DNA from: Hamiltosporidium magnivora
Lineage: Eukaryota > Microsporidia > Dubosqiidae
Length of the DNA: 20,667 nt
NCBI GenBank assembly: GCA_004325065.1
Contig: PITI01000122.1
Span: 1-20,667 of the forward strand
Direction of reading: 5' to 3'
Part shown: in pieces, positions 10,940 to 20,667 of the stretch
Position numbering within the stretch: the stretch's first letter is position 1
How the letters are laid out: every line of letters starts with the position of its first letter
Notes under the pieces: generated by a model
Database searches by the model: none
Seen by the model: only the letters and a program-made list of their open reading frames with translations
What the model was told of the DNA's origin: nothing
Position numbers and translations under genes: made by a program

Positions 10940-11300
10940 ATAGATTATGAACCGAAACGTAATACTTCAGAGGCTTCACATTGCCTACAAACTTCAATGC
11001 ATTATATAAATTAACAAAAGATATATCACAAAAGAGGATCAAAGCCGTTTAATCTCGGATATTTCATTCAAGTAGAATGTGCGTATAAATCTGTTTAACA
11101 ATCGAAAAACATAGATAAAATGGCCAATGAATTCAATAAGATGAAGCAAAAACTTCTTTTAAAACTAGAAAAAAAACAAACTGCACCATATTAAATCCAA
11201 ATTGATTATTTTGGGCAAAAAACCCGGAGAGTAATAATTTGGTTTTTAGCATAGATATTTCCTGGAGATAGGGACTTCCCCCGTAATATATAATAAGTAT
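10940..11300 (+). pseudogene. Reverse-transcriptase remnant of a non-LTR retrotransposon
   Basis: Two short blocks, in the right order, look like RT-core motifs. At 10966-11050 an open stretch reads FRGFTLPTNF, then ALYKLTKDISQKRI, resembling the conserved R-P-I-T-C-L block and the following L-Y-K-L-x-T-K of this RT family. At 11255-11281 the frame reads IFPGDRDFP, matching the I-F-x-G-D-x-x-x-P pattern of the conserved G-I-F-Q-G-D-S-L-S-P block, preceded by a stop. The catalytic block expected between them and the Y/F-x-D-D block after it are not visible, and the blocks are closer together than in an intact element, so there are deletions as well as point decay. Weaker similarity may continue to about 11800 (LELPQSKIK near 11660, SLGIP near 11785). 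It appears more decayed than the remnant at 2024-3074. The call is from remembered motifs only. Confidence 0.5.
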
Positions 11301-13259
11301 AATTAATTAGATAAGATGTTTTATTACATGTGTTGTGAAACCTACCTTAATTTACTACAATATGGATAAAAAGTACCAATATTTTTTTGCCAATTATAAT
11401 ATACTTTACTACACAACATTGCCTGTGACGAAATGTAAGCCAATAAAGAAGAAATCAGAATGTGTGTAATGTAAATTAAACTTTTTTTGTATCATAAAGC
11501 GTTATATAAACACAAAAATAAGTTGGTACAGAATTATTTAAATAAAAACTTATAGTATCATCAAATAAAACATACTTAAAAAAATTCAAAAATTATTTTA
11601 GAAGTTGCATAACTCTATAGGCTTTAGCAGAGGGACGGGGATCGAAATATGGGCAAACTTGGAATTGCCGCAATCAAAAATAAAAAGGTATTTCAAAGTT
11701 TTGAAAATAATTTCTAAAGAAGTGGCTCTATTTAAATTAATTCAGACCGCGAAAAATATATTTAAATAATTTGCGAATATTAAATCACTAGGTATCCCGC
11801 CGAAAAGACCTGGTTTCAGAATTATTTTAACCTACTACATAGAAATTTATGTCAAAAACCATTAAGAGATATTATGTTCATAAAAAACCTAAAATATATA
11901 TCCGCAAACATAGATCAATGGTCTCATAAAAATCTCCATCTCATTTCCTTGAAAAGATCTGATATATGAATTTTAGTAAGCAGTTTAAGCAAATGATAAC
12001 AAATGAAATCATAATTTACTTTGAGATTAAACGAACTAAAATACAGATAAAATTTACGATTTTTCTGTTATTATTCGAAGTGCTCTTACAGATATGGCAT
12101 CTGGGTATTTTATCCGTACTTCACTAGTGTGCTTCTACACGAAATAGTACAAGTATTATGTACATACCATTCCTTTTAAGATAACCAATATTGTATATTT
12201 TGCTAAAAATTGCCACCAGAAATACGATTAAGTATTTTTTTTATTTCCTAAGGAAGTATAAATCACAAAATGCAAAGAAGAGTCACAAGGTAGATATGAA
12301 AGATTTTATGTTAGTTTGAAAATGTAATGATTAAGTATACTTTAGATATTTATACCAATAAGATATATATATTAAGTTAACTTGTCCAGTATTCTATTGG
12401 ATAAAATAAGTGATTGAATCTTTCTTAATAAAAAATTATACTTTACTTATCCTTTAATTTAGAGGAACAACAAGAATAAAAGAGATTACGCAATTCTAAC
12501 TCAAAAAATAAAACTTTTTAACAAAAATTCTTTAGTTACACGAATGAACAAACCTTTTACTTTGGAAGATAAAGCCTGTCTATATCAAAGATATACTTTA
12601 TCTCGGTGTATTGAAAGAACCTAGTACAACACTAAACAAAATATTGAATATTTGATTCCGAATAAGGTAAAATATTGAAATATTATTATGGCATAAAATA
12701 TAGAAGAGAAAGTAAAAATATTTCGGTGAAAACTATATTTAAAGGCTATACCAAGCAAGAGAACGTAATGATAAGAAAATTAGCATTTAAAATATATTTA
12801 TACAAATGAAAATCTCGAAAAAACTATGCAAATATAATTTATCTAAAAAAGGCATTTTGAATTAAATTTAAGGTTTGAGATTATGAATTTTGTTAAACTA
12901 ATAAAAGTCTTATATTTTGATCATTTAAAACAATGACATGGATACAAGGATGGGCTATTGTTTTAAAAAAGTAATATGTATACTCTTAGTGTATGGTGAA
13001 AGAGGGATGTCGACATAAAAATCTTTCTGCTTGGTAATAAATGTGTGAAACTGCTATGAATATCATTGTTTGAATTTTGATGTGGAAATAAAACCACACA
13101 TATCTTCGTTTGTTTCATGGGAGTTTGTATAAGGAGAAAAAAGGCTACGAAATGACGAAACTTTTTTTACAAATTTATTTGTAGTTTTTTATGTAACCAG
13201 ATTGCAGACTGTGGCTAAAAATGTAATTAATTGCCATGTAAAAGCATAGAAACTTAGCG
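11301..13259. other. AT-rich stretch; possible retroelement tail, no gene seen
   Basis: No open frame of useful length. The first 500 bases may continue the RT remnant (see 10940-11300), but similarity is too weak to mark. From about 12000 to 13200 the plus strand is A-rich with dense stops and I recognise nothing. G+C rises only as the island at 13260 begins. Confidence 0.45.
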
Positions 13260-13668
13260 TTGTTCACACGGGTCAGAAGGCTCAGGGCCTGATAGATATA
13301 AAAAATATAAACCAAGAAAAGCCGGTAGAGCTAAGTAGCAGGTTATACTTCTTGGTATGAGATTACAGTGTCTAGGTGAATTCCATGTAAGTCTCTGAAA
13401 TATATCTTAGCTAGAAGTTAATTGGGTTCCGAAAGTGTAGAGTATTTGGGAATGCTGCATAGTCTTGGGGGAGCCCGGGGGGGCTTCGATCACATTCCAT
13501 GCAAGAGACAATAACGAACTCCGGGCTACTGCCTCGCCTATTAATTAGGTTCTACACACCTGGTAGATGAAAGACTTTGAGACGTAGGTATCGCAAGGGG
13601 TACTGATGGAGTTTTGGGGTAACAGGTGTTTATGTTGTACCTAGAACTACGTTAACCCATGAAAACAA
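13260..13668 (+). ncRNA. Candidate ~409-nt structured non-coding RNA, class unknown
   Basis: This is the strongest compositional island in the window (33 G/C of 60 in 13441-13500, in DNA that is mostly about one quarter G+C), and stops are frequent in all frames. The two edges can pair: 13260-13273 (TTGTTCACACGGGT) with 13655-13668 (ACCCATGAAAACAA) gives 11 pairs of 14, which would close one RNA domain. Internal perfect stems are ACCAAGAA/TTCTTGGT (13311-13318 with 13349-13356), AGCCC/GGGCT (13472-13476 with 13481-13485), the alternative AGCCCGG/CCGGGCT (13472-13478 with 13521-13527), and GTCTCT/AGAGAC (13393-13398 with 13504-13509). CAGGTGTT/AACACCTG (13623-13630 with 13673-13680) would compete with the closing stem. 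AT-rich genomes often reveal structural RNAs as such islands. RNase P, RNase MRP, SRP or telomerase RNA would fit the size, but I could not match signature motifs. The strand is not certain. Confidence 0.55.
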
Positions 13669-14379
13669 ATATAACACCTGCCAATGTTATAAAAAGATGT
13701 GATACTTTTAAATAAAGATATTTTAAGTCAGTAATAAATTAAAACAAAATTTTATTGTCTAATGAAATTTGTTATTAAAAAAGAAAATTTAAAATTCTAA
13801 TAAACTATAAATCATTTCTTTAAACAACTTTTTAAGCCTTTCTTCTAATACTTTTTATATTTAATCATTAGAACTTCACAAAAGCAAATTAAATTTATTT
13901 AATATTAAATGTAATCTACTATGTATTCATAAATATTTAAATGTATTTGTGTGTTTTTAGACGTTAAACTGTTTGCTAAACGAAAGAATTAATTAAATTG
14001 ATAGTTTCTTTTTTATATTAATTTACTGCATTTTGTTCTAACTTACGTTCAAAGTTTGAACAGAATAAATAATTAAATGATTTTTATAGGTTTAATAAAT
14101 TTTAATATTTTCGAATTTATATTTTAGTTTAAATAATCACTTGTTTGTTTGTCTTCTGCTATAAATGGTATATTTAGTTACGGTTACGAAAAATTTGCTT
14201 GATGGAATGTGCTAAAATGATATATTTTATAGAAGTATTTAAATTTCGCTGCAACATGAAAAATTATGGAAAATCATTGATTATGAACGTCTGAAAAGCA
14301 GAATTTATTCAGCTTTTCGTTAACATAATGATTCATATCAGTTAACAATCGTTCTTAAATTTTTCTTTTGAAGAATCAC
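13669..14379. other. AT-rich stretch without recognisable gene
   Basis: Very AT-rich, with no open frame of useful length and no motif recognised. The AACACCTG at 13673-13680, complementary to 13623-13630, is counted with the RNA candidate to the left. Confidence 0.5.
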
Positions 14380-14545
14380 TAACACATAAAAAAGAAAGAA
14401 CAGAGAAAAATCCGAACACACCAAACACTCGATAAAAAAAGAACCGAAAGCAATCATGGGCTCGTTAAAGTGCGAGGAGTAAAAGAAATGAGTCGATAAC
14501 GACAAATGGCAAGTCTGCAAGAATCGCTTAACAACCACTTAGCCG
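14380..14545. other. Small GC-richer patch of unknown nature
   Basis: G+C is noticeably raised relative to both flanks. A minus-strand frame of 66 codons crosses it but opens with GTG rather than ATG and resembles nothing known. The plus strand reads Lys/Glu-rich short frames broken by stops. I see only weak hairpins (for example CTCG/CGAG around 14461-14477). It could be a decayed gene fragment or a small RNA gene; nothing decides between them. Confidence 0.3.
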
Positions 14546-17500
14546 ATTAGTAAATTTATCAAGTGACGAAAAGAAATTTAGTGGTTCTAATATAAATTAG
14601 ATATTGTGATAAGTTATCTTAGATTATTTTTAAATGTTCCATTTCTTTCAAAAATTATTCAAATTGTTGGTTAATTTTCATATATGATAGTATAATTTAT
14701 AAAATAACTTTTTTTTTACTTCCTATTTGTTTGCTATGTTCAAACTATTCCTCATTTCAATTAATTTCTCGTTTTTTTCGTTTCCTTTGTCTTATTTGAA
14801 TCGATTCGTCTCTTTCGAGATTTCTCTTCATGATTAAAAGTCTAAAGTTCGACTTTCTATTGAATACGATGCTTCATTTCGGATTTATACCTATTATTAA
14901 CAATTCTTTCCATTCATTTATATCTTGGTTCTCTCCATGATTTTTATTCATGTATTTTTTTTGCTTTCTTGATCATTTGTTTAGACTCTATTTTTTTGAT
15001 CATACAAATTATTTCGATATTCACCTAAAAAATATAAACAGACTGTATATCCATATTCTTAGATAAAGTTTGACATTTTAAGTTGTGTATTATTACAGAT
15101 ACAAATATTTGTAACCAAAATTATCATGTGAACGCTCATCACAATACTATTTTTACAAAAAAAACTTATACATTTAGAAGAAATTCGTATATCTTTGGTT
15201 TTTCCGTCCAAATTAGATTAAATCCAAAGAATAATGTTGTTTCAAGGTATTTATCTCGTAAAATCTTTCTAAAAAAACAAACTATTGTCTTGTATTTAAG
15301 ATTTTTTACATAATTTTTAAGATTTATAATCATATTGTTTAATATAATTTTTAGATACATTTAACAAAAATTTCTGTCTGGTCTGTTTGGAAGTCAGATG
15401 ATCTATACGAATTCGGCAAAGGCAAAGAAATTATTCAGCTGATTTATTGCGTGGTTAAACAAGGCTATGACAAAACGTTTTCTCACATTTAATCGCTGGA
15501 TTTTTATTGTTTGGTATGCAGATTTCTGTTCGACGTGCTAATGTCTTTAAGAGATATTTTTAGACCCGATATAGCAAAAAATCATTGAATTTCGAGACCC
15601 TTTATCCGAAATCTTAGAAACGCTCAAATACTTAAGACATTATCATTCATTTTGTAAAAAATGTTTAAGTTCGAGTATTGCAGGAGAAAATTTCTTTACA
15701 TAATTTCCTCTGTACGTTTATTAAAATTTCTTTTGAAATTTTCTTTGTTCTATAGAAATTCCATTGAGACAAAACCTTTTAATAAAGTCAATACAGGCTT
15801 TATGAGTATTTTCCTTATTTTGAATCGCTGTTCATCTGATTAATGATCTTTTGTTTTAACGGATCTATTTTTAAATTTCGGAAGAATATTGTCTCTCATA
15901 AGAAAACAATGCAGAACATTTCAATTTTATTTCTCGGAATTTATAAAAGCTATTTAAACTATGAAGAAGATGTCTATTGCTAATTTAGGTCTTAGGTGTA
16001 AATTTTATTTCACGTACAGAAACTAGAAATTTAAAGTTCTATATTCCTCTAAGAAAGTAAATTTAGAATAGTGTATGTTGATTAAAAAACAAAACCAAGT
16101 GTTTTGACTTTACCTGATGTGAAACTGTCTTTTAGCTTTTATATCCAGCTTTTTTCTATTCCTTCAAATTACTTCTTTTATGATTTACTCTGCTGTCTTA
16201 TATTATTGCCAAAAATTTTTAAAAAACCACATCTTCTCCAAAAAAAGCCTTATCTTCATATTTGTCAGTTATATGTTACATCTATCTATCTATTTTAAGC
16301 CAAACCCTCAGAAAATTTCTTTCTCAGTTGCTATAGATTCCAACATATAATTATGCAATCTAAAGAGCTTAATTATCACACTCTAGTAAGTTTTATTTCG
16401 TAGAATAAGAAATATAAATGTATGTATAGCCTTGTATATTGCTACTTTAAAGTTGATTGCGAATGCTTTTTACCAAACAGAAGCACAATACACAAAAAAT
16501 TATCTCTTCGCCGTATTTATCTGCGATATTCATCAGTGATGAATAATTTAGCCAAATTAAACCATCATTTTTTGAGTTTGATATAGTAACATAAACAAAT
16601 TAAAATTCACGCTATAATTTATTTTTTAAATTCATCATATTAGAATAGTATTTATTTCGGTAAAAATGTCGTTTAGACATTAATTTGTAAATCGTTTACC
16701 AAATTTTTTAAAACTTAGTGAAGGTAAATTTGAAGCAAGCATGTAATTTCCTGCTCTACTCTTCTTTCTGTCTCAAAGTCATTTTTAAACACTATTTATT
16801 TAATATTTAGTTAAATCATTTCTTTTCACAGATTTTATGAATAGTGGTGTAATATAGAGTATATTGCTCTGATGTCATAGCCTCTGAATAGTATGCTTTT
16901 TATGAATAAATACTTTAACCAAAGGTAAAACAGTATTTTTTTGACTTTTTATATAGCCACATGATTTTTACTAGAAAAAAAGTTTTTATTATAGCCCGTA
17001 AGTCTGTGATGAAAAAATCATAAAAATAGCTATTTCTGCCGTTTTTGTCAAAAAATGAATTGATATACCGAAAAAACTTTCAAATTAAAGAAAAAGGCAT
17101 TGGCATGTGTATAAACCCTTTGTATAAAACAACCATCATAATAATTAGGCTCTTATAGTTCTTCTCATTTTAAACCTACGGCTTACAATTTGTGTCTCAA
17201 ATATCATACAATTGGTCAAAAAAATCCAAACACAAACGAGAGAAATAAATTTTAAACACTTGAGATATATGCTCAAATATACTGACTTACTTTCGAATTT
17301 CATAGATTAAAATTTTCTCTACTTGATATTTATTGGCTTATTTTTCTTGAGACATGACTCTATCAAATTCTTTATCGTTTAGATTTAAATACGACACGGG
17401 TTCTAATCTTTAAAGTTTTTTCTAAAGGGGACAATTTTTTTTCTTTTTTGGTTTCTCATGAGAGTCTTAGAAATTTTTACTCGTAAAATATCATCTAGGT

Positions 17501-18578
17501 TTTCTTTCTTATATTATTTAAGCATTTTTTTGTTTTCTCAATCATAAGAAATAAGCACTGCTTTATTATATATCCAGCCTTCTATAATGAAACAGTTTTC
17601 AGAGAACTTTTTTAGGCCCGATCATACGATCGATGATATCTAATTGATACTTTACCCAATTACCTTAAAGGTTTTTTTATTGAGGCAATTTTCTTTTCTG
17701 ATTTTATTCCTTGATTGCGACGATTATATTCTAATACTTATATCAAACATATTTAGCATTAGTTTAACTTTATCGCTTTTTCATTTAGACAAAGATAAAA
17801 TGGTTGTGCCACTTTGACACTTTGCTCCATATTTCTATTTCTAGATAAAATCACAATATTCTAATATTTTGTTTGAAAGCTTGTAAATTTATATTTTAGT
17901 ACTTTGAAATTTAGATCGGTTTTTTAAGAATACACCTTTAAGACTTTTTTACTGGAAGGAGAACATTTTATGACTATTCTTAGGTTCCCGCTTAGGTAAT
18001 CTGACATGTGAAGTCATATATTTGTCGCTTTTATCTACGAGTAATAACGGAATGCATATTTCTAATAGTACCGGTACTCTATATATCTAATAAGATAATA
18101 GGCCGAAAAATAATGCGTTATGGGCACAGAGACTAGTGTTTAACAATTTTTGTTTCGCAACAGATAGGTGTATTTATAGATAGCCAGATAAGCCGAAGAC
18201 CATATATATCGATATTATAACCAAACCAAATAATTTTTATTCTTTTGGATCTTTTTTTTAAAATTCTATCTTTTTACTTTTTAAAGCCTCCCACTTAAAT
18301 TCTTACTTCTAAACTATAGTATTTAAATTAAATAAATACCTAATTTTTTAATCTATAGTTTTAAAAAAAATATAAATTCGAATTTTTTGATCTAAAAAAT
18401 CTATACTCATTAGAACTCAAATCATTTTTTAAATCGATTTTTATTCAAACATAACTTTTAAAGGTTTTCAAATAAACACTTGTAGTCTATCTTACTTTCC
18501 CATCATTCTGGGAGAAAAATTGGCTTGGAGTATTTTCTACATCTTATAAGAAGCAAATAAAAGGTAATGATACATAAG
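14546..18578. other. T-rich stretch without confident gene
   Basis: About 4 kb in which the plus strand is conspicuously rich in T runs (mirrored by A-rich minus-strand frames), while the first 4 kb of the window are A-rich on the plus strand. In coding debris here A-richness marks the sense strand, so decayed minus-strand genes may have been present, but I recognise none. A patch at about 15368-15488 (+) is less AT-rich and keeps an open frame of about 40 codons (VWSVWKSDDLYEFGKGKEII and on) ending in TAA; it may be a gene fragment. The other 60-76 codon frames here are compatible with chance. Confidence 0.4.
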
Positions 18579-18740
18579 GTTGGATGTAGGGTTAACAACT
18601 CACCCTTGAAAACCACCTTGTCACAAAACTCGAAGAAGCAAACAAACCCACTTGGAGTAGAGACGAATAGTTGGTATTACTGAGTAAGACCAAGGCCTAT
18701 ACCGGCTTGTACTGCCAGGGATAAATGAACCGTGCTTAGA
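18579..18740. ncRNA. Compact hairpin-rich GC-richer island, candidate small RNA
   Basis: G+C is about one half in 18661-18720 (29 of 60) between very AT-rich flanks. GGaTGTAGG (18582-18590) can pair with CCTATACC (18696-18703) with one bulge, closing a 122-nt domain. CTCACCC (18599-18605) faces GAGTAAG (18682-18688); read on the minus strand this pair becomes seven consecutive pairs with two G-U wobbles. TTGGT/ACCAA plus TTACT/AGTAA form a hairpin at 18671-18693, and CAAGGCC/GGCTTG forms another at 18691-18709. The 122-nt size and a 3' half with 5S-like wording (ACTTGGAG, GAGACG) suggested 5S rRNA, but the helices needed for 5S do not form. The RNA class is unassigned and the strand undecided; wobble pairs mildly favour minus. 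Confidence 0.45.
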
Positions 18741-19023
18741 CTGAAATATAATAGCGATTAAAATATATTATTTCTTGATTGAATCGTCCTAAAAATATTT
18801 TTAAAACGAATAAAAAATATTGCTGTTTTTATTAATAGAAATGTTTAACATGACAACCATTATATAATTTAACTATTAAATCATTGATTAACGATGTATT
18901 TTGAATTATTTTTAAATGTTTTAGCTTGCAATAAAAAGTTAAAATATAAAAAGCGTTAGAAGCTACGTACTTTTAATCAAATTTACCAATAAATTTGCAT
19001 TATCATAAAGACCAATTATTCGA

Positions 19024-20571
19024 TTATTCCCATATTATCGTTTTCTTTTTAATAAATCCTTCAGTTTTAAAATACTCTGTCAAAGCTGATTTGAAAAAAT
19101 ATGAAAAGAAAAGCAAAATGTTCTTTTGCATAATTGATATCGCATCGGTACCATCTTCCTGTAAAATTTCATGATCAAATCCATTTTCATTGATAAATTT
19201 AGTAAATATAAATCTAAAAACAGAATCACCAACACTGTGTAAATAGAAGCAAACATAAGTTTTGGATCTAATTTCGTTCTTTAACGTCACAAAAAACGTT
19301 TTGATTTCATCACAAAAAGGTGTTAGATTTGTTATTTCTTTGAATGTTTCGCTCAACTGTCTTTGCCGTTCTTTTTCAATTTCCGAAAAATTTTGTTTTA
19401 ACACATGAAAAAACATTACTCTTTCAAATTTTAAACAAAGTTGTTTAATAAACACTGTCAGCCATTCTTCTATATTTAACTTGAATGTTAAATTTAGACT
19501 TCGACTTGAAAGTTTGAGAAACAGAAAATTTATAGAATTCCTGAAACACTCAGGGTATCTTTTGGGAAAAACACACATTAGATCATCTATAATCATAAGA
19601 GGCGTATGTATATCATCAAAATCAATAATCCATGAAAATGTTTTTGGTTGATATGAGCCAGGTGTTTTGTCAACCAAGCCAAAATTGGAGATCATAAAAA
19701 CAAGACTATCATAATATTGCTTCTTATATTCGATTTGGGTTTGTGAAATCGCACTATCATAATAGCTCGGGCATTTCCAATTGTTTAATGAATATATTTT
19801 TTTAATGGCTTTTACAAATTGATTATTTTCAATTACAGCACTCCAAAATTCTTTATTTTTATTTAAATCATAAATTGATAATTCAGGAAATATTTTATTT
19901 AAAGCGCCAAAACCACCTTTAAAGGCAATCGTGACTTCATCGCATAAAAAGGATAGAAAGTCTTCATCATGAATACTATCTAGAATTATTTTTATTTTTT
20001 CTTCATGTGTAACCAGTTCCTTTTCGTTTATTTCTCTCGTTTTTATAGCATCAAGTCTTTCTAAAATTCTTGGGTTGGAAAATTCTTCGTTTAATAAAAG
20101 TTCTGTATATACTGTGAACTCATTTTCTTTCAGAAATGTTTGCACGTTCCAAAAAGCAATAAATCTTGCAACGAATATATCGATAAACATTAAAAATAGC
20201 GATCTGTATATGATTTTTATATTTCTTAAATTTCCATCACCTAAACAATCGATGAATTTGATTTGCTTTTCAATAGATAATATCAAACACTTTTTGAACA
20301 AGGTTTTTAGTCTGTCTATATGCGTTTGAAATAATATTTTGACTAAAGGAATAGCAATTGAAATATCTTCTATAGTGTCTTGAAAATTGTTTGTAATTGT
20401 AATACTAAAACTTTTATTTTCGTCCGAATTTGCAGAAATCGGGTATTCTAATCGATATATTCTTTCATTTAGCAGATTTATCATTTTATTAGCAGATTCC
20501 ATGGAATTCTGACTCCCAGAGACCCTTAGACATAGAATATTATGTAAAATTAATGCAATGCAAGCATTCAT
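19024..20571 (-). CDS. Predicted secreted protein of a lineage-specific paralogous family (515 aa)
   Basis: This is the only convincing intact protein gene. The ATG at 20571 is chosen because it opens a signal-peptide-like N terminus (MNACIALILHNILCLRVSG, likely cut near residue 19-20), is preceded by CCC and a TATA-like box, and aligns with the start of the pseudogene paralogue. Without internal membrane segments the product is probably exported, possibly to the host interface, as is common for such families in microsporidia; that is inference. The body is charged and apparently helical. Blocks conserved with the paralogue are around residues 56-95 (IAIPLVKILF), 195-270 (NNWKCPSYYD), 308-320 (KTFSWIIDFDD), 358-372 (SLNLTFKLNIEEW), 422-440 and 448-470 (VFRFIFTKF). 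About ten cysteines are scattered without a clear motif. It ends in TAA at 19024-19026. I recognise no domain or enzyme signature and assign no function. Confidence 0.9.
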   Translation of the reverse strand: MNACIALILHNILCLRVSGSQNSMESANKMINLLNERIYRLEYPISANSDENKSFSITITNNFQDTIEDISIAIPLVKILFQTHIDRLKTLFKKCLILSIEKQIKFIDCLGDGNLRNIKIIYRSLFLMFIDIFVARFIAFWNVQTFLKENEFTVYTELLLNEEFSNPRILERLDAIKTREINEKELVTHEEKIKIILDSIHDEDFLSFLCDEVTIAFKGGFGALNKIFPELSIYDLNKNKEFWSAVIENNQFVKAIKKIYSLNNWKCPSYYDSAISQTQIEYKKQYYDSLVFMISNFGLVDKTPGSYQPKTFSWIIDFDDIHTPLMIIDDLMCVFPKRYPECFRNSINFLFLKLSSRSLNLTFKLNIEEWLTVFIKQLCLKFERVMFFHVLKQNFSEIEKERQRQLSETFKEITNLTPFCDEIKTFFVTLKNEIRSKTYVCFYLHSVGDSVFRFIFTKFINENGFDHEILQEDGTDAISIMQKNILLFFSYFFKSALTEYFKTEGFIKKKTIIWE

Positions 20572-20600
20572 GGGTCGATATCCTATATTTCTACTTTATA
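20572..20600 (-). promoter_or_regulatory. CCC start signal and TATA-like box of the secreted-protein gene
   Basis: Reading the minus strand, TATAAAG (20600-20594) lies 23-29 bases before the ATG, and CGACCC ends directly at it. The decayed paralogue at 9516 has the same plan. This matches the microsporidian CCC-type start signal and implies a very short 5' untranslated region. Confidence 0.6.
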
Positions 20601-20667
20601 TTTAATTAAAAAATATTTAATCTAAAAAAAGTAAATTAAAACACGTTAACTCCGCATAAATTATTTT

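Noticed and set aside
13260..13668. RNase P RNA
   Set aside because: A stem of GTCTCT/AGAGAC in places loosely like the P4 helix was considered, but spacing to the ends and the conserved bases of the P4 strands do not fit well enough to name it.
14338..14538. Minus-strand frame of 66 codons
   Set aside because: Starts with GTG, has no start signal and no recognisable product; kept only as a compositional patch.
15083..16298. Plus- and minus-strand frames of 60-76 codons (15083-15313, 15166-15360, 15661-15843, 16104-16298)
   Set aside because: Low-complexity, AT-driven products, two of them overlapping antisense, with no start signals; expected by chance at this composition and number of frames.
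18582..18703. 5S rRNA gene
   Set aside because: Length (122 nt), closing stem and some wording fit, but the helix that should pair the 5' third with the middle cannot form on the plus strand, and the minus-strand fold is a rod rather than a three-way junction.
20075..20329. Plus-strand frame of 84 codons
   Set aside because: Antisense shadow of the intact 515-codon gene.

Overview
The window is about three-quarters A+T and looks like a gene-poor, probably subtelomeric piece of a microsporidian (intracellular fungal parasite) genome. Four things point that way. Intact genes are few, short and apparently without introns. The one convincing intact gene encodes a secreted, lineage-specific-looking protein. 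A CCC triplet sits directly or almost directly before the ATG of that gene and of its dead paralogue, which is a known microsporidian start-site signal. The retroelement remnants resemble non-LTR reverse transcriptases common in AT-rich microsporidia. The species cannot be named from the sequence alone.

Layout. Positions 1-198 are a tandem array of five ~39-41 bp units, followed by a short GGGTT/AACCC hairpin; this looks like subtelomeric repeat DNA. Positions 240-2020 hold nothing recognisable. Positions 2024-3074 (+) are the stop-riddled C-terminal part of a non-LTR retrotransposon polyprotein (post-RT region, zinc-finger and endonuclease region). Positions 4479-4850 form a GC-richer island with several strong hairpins and a 112-codon ORF; it may be a structured RNA, a small membrane protein, or both. 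Positions 4850-7940 are AT-rich filler apart from a 16-bp inverted repeat around a 99-nt spacer (5566-5696).

Positions 7943-9516 (-) are a full-length but ruined paralogue of the intact gene at the right end. It can be aligned from signal peptide to C terminus, through at least four frame changes and six in-frame stops; one frame change lies in an 11-base C run (9070-9080). A second, older reverse-transcriptase remnant lies at about 10940-11300 (+). Positions 13260-13668 are the most GC-rich part of the window: no long ORF, a closing stem that would bring the two ends together, and several internal perfect stems. This is a good candidate for a ~409-nt structured RNA. From about 14000 to 18500 the plus strand is mostly T-rich filler with two small GC-richer patches. 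Positions 18579-18740 are another compact GC-richer, hairpin-rich island.

Positions 19024-20571 (-) carry the only convincing intact protein gene: 515 codons, a predicted signal peptide, TATA-like and CCC elements just upstream, and a same-strand pseudogene copy about 10 kb away. The picture is of a birth-and-death family of secreted proteins, plus retrotransposon debris and a few compact islands that are candidate non-coding RNAs. No function can be assigned to the protein family from sequence alone.
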